From contig NC_013441.1 in assembly GCF_000024785.1 (NCBI RefSeq), positions 1,612,001-1,676,000 of the forward strand: 64,000 nt of DNA, given 5' to 3'. This DNA comes from Gordonia bronchialis DSM 43247. Lineage in GTDB: Bacteria > Actinomycetota > Actinomycetes > Mycobacteriales > Mycobacteriaceae. The translations under genes were made by a program, and so were the position numbers. Position 1 is the stretch's first letter, and each line of letters begins with the position of its first letter. Shown piece by piece: positions 1 to 9,223 of the stretch. The notes below the pieces were generated by a model. That model was not told the origin of the DNA, did not search any database, and saw only the letters and a list, made by a program, of their open reading frames with translations.

Positions 1-287
1 ACCCGCGCCGCGTCGCCGGTGCCGCGCGGGGAGTCCTGCCAGGCGGTCGTGTACGGCAGATCGAGGGCGGTTGCGACCTCGTCGACCGCGCCGGCGACAC
101 GCTCTCCCTCGTGACTGACCACCGCGACCACGTGCGCCGGGTCGATTCCCGCTGCGCCGTGGAGTACGTGTCCGACGAGGCTGCGTCCGGCGATGGAGTG
201 CAGGATCTTGGGCGTCTTGGATTTCATCCGGGTCCCGGCGCCTGCGGCGAGGACGATCACGGCCACGGGTGACGATGGTCCCGTCAT
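1..287 (-). CDS. glmU: GlmU, bifunctional UDP-GlcNAc pyrophosphorylase / GlcN-1-P acetyltransferase (N-terminal part only)
   Basis: Only the first 95 codons are in the window; the gene runs off the left edge. The protein begins MTGPSSPVAVIVLAAGAG and continues TRMKSKTPKILH, the nucleotide-binding signature of GlmU-type uridyltransferases. A later stretch, QDSPRGTGDA, matches the conserved QxxxxGTGDA segment. GlmU makes UDP-N-acetylglucosamine for peptidoglycan and arabinogalactan-linker synthesis in the cytoplasm. The ATG at 287 has a GGAG ribosome-binding site about 8 nt upstream. It is divergent from the SDR gene at 519. In Mycobacterium glmU lies next to a TetR gene and mfd (Rv1018c-Rv1020); here the same genes are present, but about 9 kb of other genes lies between them. 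Confidence 0.93.
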   Translation of the reverse strand, partial: MTGPSSPVAVIVLAAGAGTRMKSKTPKILHSIAGRSLVGHVLHGAAGIDPAHVVAVVSHEGERVAGAVDEVATALDLPYTTAWQDSPRGTGDAAR

Positions 288-350
288 GACATTCTCCGCC
301 TCTCCGCGGTCCTCGTATCGCTGACGAGCCCCGCTGTCGCGCCGGGTGCG

Positions 351-356
351 ATCCTA
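351..356 (-). promoter_or_regulatory. candidate -10 box for glmU
   Basis: Read on the minus strand this is TAGGAT, a good actinobacterial -10 hexamer (TANNNT), 63 nt upstream of the glmU ATG. No convincing -35 is visible. It lies in the divergent glmU/SDR intergenic region (288-518). Confidence 0.35.
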
Positions 357-518
357 CGCACCGGCCACATCGTGCAGCCACGCACCGGCGCGGATCGCCG
401 CCTGATAGAAAACAAGGTGACCCGCGACCCCCATGCGCTCGACCGATCGTGATGTTCCGACGCGATTCCTACCGCATCCGGGGTCCGGGAAACAAAACGG
501 ACCAACGGAGGTACATCG

Positions 519-1274
519 ATGAGCACTCAGAAGACCGCGATCGTCACCGGCTCGGCGCGAGGGATCGGCGCCGCCGTCGCCAAGCGCCTCGCGTCGGACG
601 GATTGGCGGTGGGCGTTCTCGACCTCGACGCCGACGCCTGCGCCGACACCGTCAAAGCCATCACCGACGCTGGTGGCAAGGCTATTGCGGTGGGTGCCGA
701 CGTGGCCGACGAGGCGTCGGTCGGTCGTGCGGTCACCCAGGTTTTCGATCAGCTGGGCGCGCCGACCGTCGTGGTCAACAACGCCGGTGTGCTGCGCGAC
801 AACCTGCTGTTCAAGATGTCGGTCGACGACTGGGACACCGTCCTCGCCGTGCACCTGCGCGGTGCGTTCAATGTGACCAAGGCCGCACAGAAGTACATGG
901 TCGAGGCCGGCTGGGGCCGCATCGTGAACCTGTCGAGCACCTCGGCGCTCGGTAACCGCGGACAGGCCAACTACTCCGCTGCCAAGGCCGGCATGCAGGG
1001 CTTCACCAAGACCCTGGCCATCGAACTCGGCAAGTTCGGCGTCACCGCCAACGCGATCGCCCCCGGCTTCATCGCGACGGACATGACCGCGGCCACCGCA
1101 GCGCGGGTCGGCGCCGACTTCGAGGAGTTCAAGAAGGCTGCCGCCTCGCAGATCCCGGTCAACCGCGTCGGCGTGCCCGAGGACATCGCCCACACCGCGT
1201 CGTTCTTCGTCAGCGAGGGCGCCGGATTCGTGTCCGGTCAGGTGATCTACGTCGCCGGTGGTCCCAAGGACTGA
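519..1274 (+). CDS. FabG-like short-chain dehydrogenase/reductase
   Basis: This 251-residue protein is a classical SDR. The Rossmann motif TGSARGIG is at residues 10-17, NNAG at 87-90, the catalytic Ser at about 140 and the YxxxK pair at Y152/K156. A C-terminal PGFIATDM loop and GQVIYVAGG end are typical of 3-oxoacyl-ACP reductase (FabG) relatives. It is expected to reduce a ketone or oxidise an alcohol with NAD(P)H in the cytoplasm; the substrate cannot be told from sequence. The ATG at 519 is preceded by GGAGG at a good distance. It stands alone, followed by a hairpin and tRNA-Gln. It resembles the stand-alone FabG paralogues of mycobacteria rather than the FAS-II mabA gene. Confidence 0.88.
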   Translation: MSTQKTAIVTGSARGIGAAVAKRLASDGLAVGVLDLDADACADTVKAITDAGGKAIAVGADVADEASVGRAVTQVFDQLGAPTVVVNNAGVLRDNLLFKMSVDDWDTVLAVHLRGAFNVTKAAQKYMVEAGWGRIVNLSSTSALGNRGQANYSAAKAGMQGFTKTLAIELGKFGVTANAIAPGFIATDMTAATAARVGADFEEFKKAAASQIPVNRVGVPEDIAHTASFFVSEGAGFVSGQVIYVAGGPKD

Positions 1275-1281
1275 CTCTCGC

Positions 1282-1321
1282 CGCGGACCCGACGAGCCGC
1301 TGTGGCACAATCGGGTCCGCG
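1282..1321 (+). terminator. hairpin after the SDR gene
   Basis: CGCGGACCCGA (1282-1292) pairs perfectly with TCGGGTCCGCG (1311-1321) around an 18-nt loop. It lies 8 nt after the SDR stop and just before tRNA-Gln. There is no U-tract, so termination is inferred from position and stem stability. Confidence 0.45.
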
Positions 1322-1325
1322 ATAT

Positions 1326-1397
1326 TCCCCCATGGTGTAATCGGCAACACTTCTGATTTTGGTTCAGGCATTCCAGGTTCGAGTCCTGGTGGGGGAG
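1326..1397 (+). tRNA. tRNA-Gln (anticodon TTG)
   Basis: A 72-nt cloverleaf can be folded by eye. The acceptor stem pairs TCCCCCA (1326-1332) with TGGGGGA (1390-1396), followed by discriminator G1397. The D arm is GTGT/ACAC, the anticodon stem pairs TCTGA with TCAGG around TTTTGGT, and the T arm contains GGTTCGAGTCC. The anticodon TTG is at 1359-1361 and specifies glutamine. CCA is not fully encoded (CCG follows). In mycobacteria a tRNA-Gln also lies close to glmU. Confidence 0.95.
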
Positions 1398-1567
1398 CCG
1401 AGAGAGCCGCGGGTCACCGTCTGCGGAGGACTCGCGCCCACCCAGGTGATGAGATCGCGGCCGGGTTGGCAGTTGTCGATGACGTCTAAGGAGCGCAGGA
1501 TCTCGCGGTCGTCGCGGGTGATCATGTCGGAAGCTCGTTGGCCGGTGTAGTGCAGTCCGTCGCCGCC
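1364..1567 (-). pseudogene. in-frame continuation of the small lipoprotein beyond a TGA stop
   Basis: After the TGA at 1568-1570 the same minus-strand frame stays open for 67 more codons to a TGA at 1364-1366. The first 45 or so codons look coding: the third position is nearly always G or C, and the text reads GGDGLHYTGQRASDMITRDD and then REILRSLDVIDNCQPG. The last part overlaps the tRNA-Gln gene and is less likely to be protein. This suggests the upstream lipoprotein was once longer and has been cut by a premature stop, or that the TGA is a sequencing error. A separate start at the internal ATG (1525) has no clear ribosome-binding site. Confidence 0.45.
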
Positions 1568-1882
1568 TCATACGTCGGTGGAGCCGGTGCATCCACCGCC
1601 TGGTTGGAAGAGGGTCTCGTCGATCAGGCGGCCTTGCGGAAAGTATTGGCCCACATAGGCGTTGGTCGCGGAGTGGTCCAGCAGGAAGGACACCTTGGCG
1701 CAGAAGTTGCCTTGCTTGTCTTCGTAGGGTTGTCCGGCGCTGCTCGTGACGACGTGCGCGTTGGCCGGCAGTTCGACCTGGAGTTCTCGGGCCACGTCGG
1801 CGGTGTCGACTCCTGATTCGCCGCAGGCGGCGAGGAGTGCGAGTGCAACTGTGCAGAGCGTGACGGCGGATTTACGGGGCAT
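1568..1882 (-). CDS. small predicted lipoprotein, possibly truncated
   Basis: The 104-residue product has a short basic N terminus, a hydrophobic stretch and a lipobox LAAC with the modified Cys at residue 20, so it should be anchored on the outer face of the plasma membrane. Two further Cys residues (FCAKVSF and GGGCTG) could form a disulfide. I do not recognise the family. The reading frame continues with coding-like composition after its TGA stop, so the natural protein may be longer by about 45-67 residues. It is divergent from the VKOR gene at 1999, which may help form disulfides in exported proteins such as this one; that link is inference. Confidence 0.65.
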   Translation of the reverse strand: MPRKSAVTLCTVALALLAACGESGVDTADVARELQVELPANAHVVTSSAGQPYEDKQGNFCAKVSFLLDHSATNAYVGQYFPQGRLIDETLFQPGGGCTGSTDV

Positions 1883-1998
1883 GAGTTCGTGATGGGTCGA
1901 GGTGCCGACGGAGTCGATGTCTGCGCCGGTGGGGAGACTTCACGACGATAGACCAATTGCCCTACCCGATTCTCAGGTGACTGCGCCATCCTGGATCG

Positions 1999-2655
1999 GT
2001 GGGTCATCCTGAAGTCGTGCATGAGTCCGTCGAACCAGAACCCGACGACGAGGCCGCCATCCTCGCCGAGGTCGTCGGCTCCTGGAACCGGATCGTCGCC
2101 TGGACGCTGACCGTGGGCGGTCTGATCTCGTTCGTCGCGGCGTTCACCCTCACCATCGAGCGCTTCGAGCTGGCGGAGAACCCGAAGTACGTGCCGTCGT
2201 GCAGCTTCAACCCGGTGCTGTCGTGCGGATCGGTGATGGCCACGCCGCAGGCGGCGGTTTTCGGCTTCCCGAACCCGATGATCGGCATCGCGGCCTTCGC
2301 GGTGGCCGTGACCTTTGGATTGGGGTTGTTCGCGGGAGCCCGGTTCGCCGGCTGGTTCTGGGCGGGTTTGCAGGTCGGGGTCACGCTGGGGATGGTCTTC
2401 ATCTGCTGGCTGATCTATCAGAGCCTCTACGAGATCGGTGCTCTGTGCCCGTACTGCATGGTGGTGTGGGCGATGATGATCCCGATCTTCGTCTTCGTCA
2501 GTGTCCGCAATGCGCACGCCAGTGGGCTGACGTCGCGGTCATCGTTTGTCGCGTTGCTCGCCCGCAATCACGCGCTGATCATCACGGTGTGGGTGCTGGT
2601 GATCATCGCCCTTGTCGGACAACGTTTCTGGTCGTACTGGTCTAGTCTGTACTGA
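1999..2655 (+). CDS. vitamin K epoxide reductase (VKOR) family membrane protein
   Basis: The 218-residue protein has about five membrane segments and both VKOR cysteine pairs: the loop pair C68/C76 (CSFNPVLSC) and the redox centre CPYC at C150/C153. Bacterial VKOR homologues reoxidise DsbA-like proteins using menaquinone and so drive disulfide formation outside the membrane in actinobacteria, where DsbB is absent. The chosen start is GTG 1999; a second GTG six codons later is possible. There is no attached DsbA/thioredoxin domain, unlike some VKOR fusions, so a partner encoded elsewhere is expected. Confidence 0.9.
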   Translation: MGHPEVVHESVEPEPDDEAAILAEVVGSWNRIVAWTLTVGGLISFVAAFTLTIERFELAENPKYVPSCSFNPVLSCGSVMATPQAAVFGFPNPMIGIAAFAVAVTFGLGLFAGARFAGWFWAGLQVGVTLGMVFICWLIYQSLYEIGALCPYCMVVWAMMIPIFVFVSVRNAHASGLTSRSSFVALLARNHALIITVWVLVIIALVGQRFWSYWSSLY

Positions 2656-2671
2656 CCCATCTCTCGTGACA

Positions 2672-2699
2672 TTGACACATGGTAGATTTGCGTTAGTGA
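2672..2699 (+). promoter_or_regulatory. candidate sigma-70-type promoter
   Basis: TTGACA (2672-2677) is followed after 16 nt by TAGTGA (2694-2699). The -35 is perfect and the -10 partial. It precedes the gene at 2741 by about 40 nt. Confidence 0.4.
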
Positions 2700-2740
2700 A
2701 CCTGCCCCGAAGTCGACGGTGAATCCGTCAGGATGGACCC

Positions 2741-3295
2741 ATGTCACAACTGACCTACGAGGAGTTCGGCCGTCGCTTCTTCGAGGTCGCGGTGTCCGAG
2801 GAGCGGGTGGGGGCCGCGTTCTCGTCGCTCGTGGGCGAGTCCTTTGAAGTGGGGCCCATCTCATCGGGGCCAGGCGGAATCGCCAAAGTGCTTGCCCGCG
2901 TGCGGATCGACGAACCGGAGATCACGCGTGACGTGGGCGAGCTGATCACCTTCGAGGTCCAGATCCCGCTCACGATCCGCCTGCTGGTGGACCTCAAGGT
3001 CGACCGGATCAAATACGACGTCGACGGACGGGTGGCGCTGGCCCTGACGGCGCGGGCCGCCGAACCGCTCGAACTGCGCATCGAGGTGCAACCACCCAAA
3101 CCCCGGGACGTGACCGTGGGGGTGGCATCGCACAACCTGCGCGGCGAGATCATCCGCGTGGTGGGCCAGATCGACGACGAGATCAAACGCGTGATCGCCA
3201 AACACGTCGCCGCCGAGATCGACAAACCGGAGATCCGCAAAGCGCGGATCATCGACGTTTCAACCGAACTCGGACGCGCCTTCGAATCCTTGTGA
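2741..3295 (+). CDS. conserved hypothetical protein, 184 aa
   Basis: No signal peptide or membrane segment is visible. The middle of the protein (about residues 60-120) alternates hydrophobic and charged residues, predicting long beta-strands (for example FEVQIPLTIRLLVDLKVDRI), and the C terminus is helical. This looks like a compact cytoplasmic domain with a beta-sheet that could bind a hydrophobic ligand, but I recognise no motif and assign no function. The ATG start is supported by an upstream purine stretch. A strong hairpin follows directly and likely ends its transcript. Confidence 0.75.
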   Translation: MSQLTYEEFGRRFFEVAVSEERVGAAFSSLVGESFEVGPISSGPGGIAKVLARVRIDEPEITRDVGELITFEVQIPLTIRLLVDLKVDRIKYDVDGRVALALTARAAEPLELRIEVQPPKPRDVTVGVASHNLRGEIIRVVGQIDDEIKRVIAKHVAAEIDKPEIRKARIIDVSTELGRAFESL

Positions 3296-3300
3296 CGCAC

Positions 3301-3336
3301 GTCGGGGACGGTGACCCTCCGGTCACCGTCCCCGAC
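3301..3336. terminator. perfect 16-bp hairpin between convergent genes
   Basis: GTCGGGGACGGTGACC (3301-3316) and its exact reverse complement (3321-3336) flank the loop CTCC. It lies between the gene ending at 3295 (+) and the one ending at 3354 (-), so it can act as a bidirectional terminator. There is no U-run, which is common in actinobacteria. Confidence 0.8.
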
Positions 3337-3353
3337 GAAGCGTTGCGATCCGA

Positions 3354-3635
3354 TCAGACCGTCGTGTGGGTCTTGCGCCCGGTGATCGCCAGATAGGCGG
3401 CGATCAGCACCACGGCGACGATCACCCCCACGATGAACGGGATGATCTGCCATCCGCCGTTCTCGTTGTTGTAGCCGAACAGGCTGTAGCAGATCCACGA
3501 GCCGATCAGCGAGCCCAGCACGCCGAGCACGATGGTCATGAGGACGCCGATGTTCTGCTTACCCGGCATGACCAGGCGCGCGAGCGCACCGATGATGAGT
3601 CCGACGATGATTGCACTGATGATGGTCCAAAGCAT
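3354..3635 (-). CDS. GlsB/YeaQ/YmgE-family small membrane protein
   Basis: The 93-residue protein consists of three hydrophobic segments with the family pattern: a first segment GLIIGALARLVMPGK, a Gly-rich second segment VLGVLGSLIGSWI and a third near the C terminus. These transglycosylase-associated/stress-response membrane proteins are widespread; their biochemical role is unsettled. The start was set to ATG 3635 because GGGGGAG lies just upstream and the family begins with MLWTII-like sequence. Length matches the family (80-95 aa). It is convergent with the gene ending at 3295. Confidence 0.85.
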   Translation of the reverse strand: MLWTIISAIIVGLIIGALARLVMPGKQNIGVLMTIVLGVLGSLIGSWICYSLFGYNNENGGWQIIPFIVGVIVAVVLIAAYLAITGRKTHTTV

Positions 3636-3823
3636 GGGAACTCCCCCTGGGGAACGGTGTACCGACTGCGTATGTACTGACCGCTCACGCACGCTGCTCG
3701 ACGCGAACCGTGCCCCCGACGTTACCGGTGGGGTGCGGCTTCATCGGCGTTCGCAACCGAATCGAGACCGCTGAAACGTTGACCGTGCGCTCGAGCTCGA
3801 CTGCACGATCGATGGGCGGTCGG

Positions 3824-4750
3824 TCAGAGCATGTGCACCTTGCGGTACACCTTCGCGGCGGCCGGGGTGAGCATCCCGACCTCGTCGAGGAATTCCATCA
3901 GATGGGCGCATCCGCTGCGCACCATCGACTGGAAGTGATGGTTGCGGCGCATCTCGGCCACCGCGCGGTGCTTGTCCAGGCCCGCATCGGCATATGCTTG
4001 CGGCCGAACGAGACTCGTGAAGATGAACGACGCCGCGACGGCCGTGTGATACGCGCTCCACCGTCGTTTCATCGGCCCGGCCTGGGCCATGGCCTCGCGC
4101 ACCTGCTCGCGCGCGTAGCGCATGTGGCGGGACTCCTCGAGCACGTGGATCTCGTTGACCGTTCGGATGAACGGCAAGACCCGCTCGTCGCGCATGCATC
4201 CGCGCTGGAACACGTCGAGAATCTCCTCGGCCACGAGGATGCCCGCATACGCGACCTCGTTCTTGGTGGTGGCGCCGAAGAGCTTGCCCGCCTTGCCGAT
4301 CCGCGGATGAGGCTGATACGAGGTGCCCACCATCTTCTCGGTCGCCTTGGCGAACATGAGTGAGTGTCGGCACTCGTCGGCGATCTCGGTCAACGCGAAC
4401 TGGAACTCGCCACTGTGGTACTCGCCGAGATACTGGTCGCGAATGACCAACTGCTGCAAGAGCATCTCGAACCAGATGCCGATGCTCATGATCGAGGCGA
4501 ACTCGTGGCGGGTGAGTCGCACGCGCTGCTCTTCGGTCAGCTCCGCCCAGTAGTCCGTCCCGTACAGGGTCGACCATTCCGGGCTGCAGCCGTAGTGCCG
4601 CGGATCCATCGGTGCGTCCCAGTCGATCTCGGTCAGGGCATTGCGCGACAGGCGTGCGGCCGAGGCGAGCAGCCGGTGGGAGACCACCTCGGTGCCGCGC
4701 TCGAGCGTGCTCGTGTCGTCGTGGATCTCGCGTTCCTGCTGAATGGTCAT
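3824..4750 (-). CDS. AurF-like diiron oxygenase family protein
   Basis: The 308-residue protein is all-helical and carries the carboxylate/histidine ligands of diiron proteins: EADECRH-type motif EIADECRHSLMF, then EEILDVFQR and HVLEESRHMRYA (two E-x-x-H motifs). This matches the p-aminobenzoate N-oxygenase AurF-like family; M. tuberculosis has similar proteins of unknown substrate. It is expected to use O2 and a reductant to oxidise an organic substrate in the cytoplasm. It is a single gene, and a palindromic site (4775-4794) sits 25 nt upstream, suggesting control by a TetR-type regulator. No redox partner gene is adjacent. The start ATG 4750 has GAGGA upstream. Confidence 0.8.
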   Translation of the reverse strand: MTIQQEREIHDDTSTLERGTEVVSHRLLASAARLSRNALTEIDWDAPMDPRHYGCSPEWSTLYGTDYWAELTEEQRVRLTRHEFASIMSIGIWFEMLLQQLVIRDQYLGEYHSGEFQFALTEIADECRHSLMFAKATEKMVGTSYQPHPRIGKAGKLFGATTKNEVAYAGILVAEEILDVFQRGCMRDERVLPFIRTVNEIHVLEESRHMRYAREQVREAMAQAGPMKRRWSAYHTAVAASFIFTSLVRPQAYADAGLDKHRAVAEMRRNHHFQSMVRSGCAHLMEFLDEVGMLTPAAAKVYRKVHML

Positions 4751-4774
4751 CGGCGTCCTCGAGTCAGGGCAACA

Positions 4775-4794
4775 GTTACATCGATTGATGTAAC
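4775..4794. promoter_or_regulatory. palindromic operator upstream of the AurF-like gene
   Basis: GTTACATCGATTGATGTAAC is an inverted repeat with 8-bp arms and a 4-nt centre. It lies 25-44 nt before the start codon, where a repressor would block the promoter. A related half-site (ATTCGATGTCATC) lies about 10 nt further away. No regulator gene is adjacent. Confidence 0.6.
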
Positions 4795-4829
4795 GGTAAC
4801 ACCATTCGATGTCATCGTCGAGGTTGAGA

Positions 4830-5825
4830 TCAGACGATGAGTCCCTCGCTCTTGAGCCAGTCGTAGGCCACGTCGGCCGGGTCCTCGCCGTCGATGTCGA
4901 CGCGGGCGTTGAGGTCGAGCATGACGTCGTTGGTGAGGCGCTGGGAGATGGCGCCGAGGAGGTCGGCCAGTTGCGGGTATTTGCGCATGATCTCGCCGCG
5001 CACCACGGCCGTGCCGCTGTAGGGGAGGAAGAACTTCTTGTCGTCGTCGAGCAGAACCAGTCCGAGGTTCTTCACGCGTCCGTCGGTGGTGTACACCTCG
5101 CCGAAATTGCAGGGGTCCGCGTTGTTGGTGGCCGAGTAGATGACCCCGGCATCCATCCGGGTGACGTTGCGCGGCGGGACGCCGTTCGGCTTGTTGTAGG
5201 GAATCCCGTACTTGGCGAGCATGGACAGGAATCCGTCGGCGCGAGAGAAGAATTCGTCGTCGACGCAGAAGGTTCGGTCCCGCTCGGGGAGTCGCGCCAC
5301 GTCGGAGAGCGTTCGGACGTTGAGCCGTTTCGCGGTGGCGGGTGAGGCCGCGAAGGCATAGGTGTCGTTGAAGTTGGCCGGCGGCAACCAGACCAGGTCG
5401 TAGTCGGACTTCTCGATCGCGGCGACCTGCTTCCACAGTTCGGTCGGATCACTGATGGTCTCGGTCTTCTGGTGATAGTTCACCCATGCGGTGCCGGTGT
5501 ACTCCCACAAGATGTCCGCGTCGCCGTTGAGTTGGGCCTGCCGCGACGACGCCGAGCCGGGTGCACCGGTCATGTCGGTGACGTCGGCGCCGGCCGACGC
5601 CAGGTAGCTGGCGGTGATCTTGCCCAGGATGACGCCCTCGGTGAAGCTCTTGGACGTCACCACGAGCTCGGCGCCCGCCAGCGGCTTGGCACCGTCGGGC
5701 AGCGCCCCGGTCTTGAACGTGCCCGACGAACTGACCAGCCCGCATCCGGCGATCGTGAGCAGGGCGACGACGGAGAGTACCGTCAGCAGACCACGTGATG
5801 TCCGCATCGCCTTCGCCCCGCTCAT
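4830..5825 (-). CDS. glycine betaine/choline-type ABC transporter substrate-binding lipoprotein
   Basis: The 331-residue protein has a lipoprotein signal (lipobox IAGC, Cys 28) and an OpuAC-type binding domain starting VVTSKSFTEGVILGKI, a hallmark of the OpuC/ProX/OsmF group. These bind quaternary ammonium compounds such as glycine betaine or choline outside the membrane. The start ATG 5825 overlaps the stop of the upstream permease (ATGA) and has AAGGGG at a good distance. It is the last gene of a four-gene transporter operon (8537 down to 4830), the same gene set as M. tuberculosis proXVWZ. The exact ligand is not proven by sequence. Confidence 0.88.
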   Translation of the reverse strand: MSGAKAMRTSRGLLTVLSVVALLTIAGCGLVSSSGTFKTGALPDGAKPLAGAELVVTSKSFTEGVILGKITASYLASAGADVTDMTGAPGSASSRQAQLNGDADILWEYTGTAWVNYHQKTETISDPTELWKQVAAIEKSDYDLVWLPPANFNDTYAFAASPATAKRLNVRTLSDVARLPERDRTFCVDDEFFSRADGFLSMLAKYGIPYNKPNGVPPRNVTRMDAGVIYSATNNADPCNFGEVYTTDGRVKNLGLVLLDDDKKFFLPYSGTAVVRGEIMRKYPQLADLLGAISQRLTNDVMLDLNARVDIDGEDPADVAYDWLKSEGLIV

Positions 5826-6558
5826 CGCAGCCCCTTCGGTGTTGCGGCGAACTCGAAGAGCCTGCCGAGCCAGTCGATGATCAACGCGAGCAGGCCCACC
5901 AGGATGGCACCGGAGACCAGTAGTTTCGGCAGGAACAGCGTGATGCCCGTGGTGATGAGCGTGCCCAGGCTCGAGGCGCCGATGAAGGTACTGAGCGTGG
6001 CCGTCCCGACCAGGATGACGAGTGCGGTCCGGACGCCGTTGAGGATGACCGGAACGGCCAGCGGCAGCTCGACCTGCACCAGCGTTCGCAGCCCGGAATA
6101 GCCGATGCCGCGGGAGGCCTCGATGGTGCGCGCGTCCACCTGTCGCAATCCGACAATCGTGTTCTGCAGGATCGGCAGCACCGCGTAGACGACGAGGCCG
6201 ACGACGGCCGCCTTGAACCCGACGCCGAGCCAGAAGGTGAACAGGACGAGCAGACCGACCGCCGGTGCGGCTTGTCCGACGTTGGCGAGGTTCACCACGA
6301 TGGGGCTGTAGCGGCGCAGTGCGGGCCGAGTGAGCAGGATTCCCAGCGGGATGGCCACCGCGATGACGATCACGGTGGCGGTCACCGTGAGCTTGATGTG
6401 GTCGAGGATGGTGGTCTGCAGAGTCGACCAACCGAGCGATTTTTCCTCGGTCTCGGTGAAAGTCGTTGTGGTGTACCAGGTGAAGTACCCGACGCCGATG
6501 ACGAGGATGACGAGCGGCTCCAGCCACACATCGAGTGGGGTGCTGCGCAGCAGGCGTC

Positions 6559-6562
<4 letters not shown>
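5822..6562 (-). CDS. glycine betaine/choline-type ABC transporter permease
   Basis: The 246-residue protein has about six membrane segments and the BPD permease loop (EASRGIGYSGLRTLVQVELPLAVPVILNG region) that docks on the ATPase. It resembles OpuCB/ProW-type permeases. The N terminus is longer than that of the second permease, with an extra first membrane segment and a periplasmic loop (residues 30-55). It overlaps both neighbours by 4 nt (ATGA at 5822 and 6559), so translation is coupled. Together with the permease at 7893 it forms the heterodimeric channel. Confidence 0.9.
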
Positions 6563-7892
<1,330 letters not shown>

Positions 7893-7896
<4 letters not shown>

Positions 7897-8537
7897 GAAA
7901 GTCCTTTGGAGATCGTGAGGCGTCCCAGCAGAACGAGCAAGGCGTCGAAGACGAGGGCGATGATGACGATGAGAATGGTTCCGGTCAACGCCATCTCGAG
8001 CGCGTTGGCACCGCCGAGCCGCGAAAAGCCGTTGAAGATCAGCGATCCGAGCCCCGGCCCGAGGACGTAGGCGACGATCGCGGCCACACCGACGATCATC
8101 TGCGTCGACACCCGGATGCCGGTCAGGATCACCGGCCAGGCGATCGGCAGCTCCACCGTCAGCAGGATGCGCCAGCGGGAAAGCCCGATGCCCCTGGCGG
8201 ATTCGACGACGCTCGCCGGGACCGACCGCAACCCCACCACGGCGTTGCCGATCACCGGTAGTGCCGCGAAGAAGGCGAGCATGATGAACGAGGGGACCAC
8301 ACCCAACCCGAACGGCACGATCAACAGCGCGAGCAACGCGAGCGACGGGATCGTCAGCGCGATTCGGCTGGTGGTCAACGTCAACGACGACACCACGGGA
8401 AGTCGATACACCGTGACGGCGATCAGCAGGGCGACGACGGTGCCGACCAGCACCGTCTGGAAGGCCAGGGAGGCATGCTGATACGTGAGGAACGTGAGGT
8501 TACTCGCGTGGTCCTGCACGTATGTCCACAGCTGCAC
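7893..8537 (-). CDS. glycine betaine/choline-type ABC transporter permease (first gene of operon)
   Basis: The 214-residue protein has five to six membrane segments and the EAA loop (VESARGIGLSRWRILLTVELPIAWPVILTG region). It is the shorter permease of the pair. The start is GTG 8537. The 204 bp upstream (8538-8741) contain the operon promoter; I see no clear palindrome or riboswitch there. Confidence 0.9.
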
Positions 8538-8741
8538 GGTCGTCCCATCGCCAAGGTCGCTTCACGTGACATTACGCATCGTGAACCGGCGTGGGGTCGG
8601 TTTACGGCACGCGCGCACCGACATTTGCCGAGACTTCCCGGCGTCGACGACCGTGAACTGCGCAAACACAGCGGCGCGACCGGCCATTGACTTTTGTTCT
8701 CGGTGATGGAAAGTCGGCGACGACGAGGTCGGCGAGGCGTG

Positions 8742-9155
8742 TCAGGCCACCTGGGCGTCGAAGCATCTCTCCAACGACCGCGACCTGATCCGCCACCCGT
8801 CATCGGTGAGCGTCCACTCGTCGCGATACCAGAGACCGAGCAGATGGGTGCTGGTGTCGGTCTGCATCGGGTTGAGGCACAGGGTGCGTGATCGGGCGGT
8901 GGCACCGTCGACGGTGATGTCGTGATTACCGAGCAGATGACAGTAGGCGGCAAATGCGGGCAGGACCTCACCCAGCCAAGTCTTGACCGCGGGGAGATCC
9001 CCGACGATGCCGCCCATCACGCTGTAGTCGATGCGGGCGTCGGGGACGAAGACGCGGTCGAGGTCGTCGAAACGGCCGGCGTCGACGGCGGTGGAATAGT
9101 CGGTCAGAACCTGCGTGATCTCCAGACGCGCGGAGATCTCCTCGATGCTCAGCAT
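8742..9155 (-). CDS. SnoaL/NTF2-like protein
   Basis: The 137-residue protein matches the SnoaL-like nuclear-transport-factor-2 fold: an N-terminal helix pair (EEISARLEITQVLTDYSTAVD), then FVPDARIDYS and a C-terminal strand block WRIRSRSLERCF. Such proteins are small cone-shaped barrels acting as isomerases, hydratases or ligand-binding proteins; the substrate is unknown. It is divergent from the TetR gene at 9224 across 68 bp, so the regulator could control it. Confidence 0.78.
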   Translation of the reverse strand: MLSIEEISARLEITQVLTDYSTAVDAGRFDDLDRVFVPDARIDYSVMGGIVGDLPAVKTWLGEVLPAFAAYCHLLGNHDITVDGATARSRTLCLNPMQTDTSTHLLGLWYRDEWTLTDDGWRIRSRSLERCFDAQVA

Positions 9156-9210
9156 GCGTGAAGTCTGACAGCCGGTCGACGCCGACCACTGCGGTTTCGC
9201 CGCAGGCCGT

Positions 9211-9216
9211 TAGGCT
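9211..9216 (+). promoter_or_regulatory. -10 box of a leaderless TetR transcript
   Basis: TAGGCT ends 7 nt before the ATG at 9224, which places the transcription start at or next to the start codon. This supports 9224 as the start. Confidence 0.5.
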
Positions 9217-9223
9217 GAGGCCC

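Noticed and set aside
1326..1397. tRNA-Gln as attachment site of an integrated element
   Set aside because: No second copy of the tRNA 3' end and no integrase gene were noticed in the window.
1568..1570. TGA read as selenocysteine in the small lipoprotein
   Set aside because: No SECIS-like hairpin was seen after the codon, the residue is not at a redox motif, and no selenoprotein genes are in the window; a nonsense change or error is simpler.
354..1592. A 412-codon minus-strand open frame over the SDR and tRNA-Gln
   Set aside because: It runs through a tRNA gene and opposite a classical SDR; no family similarity.
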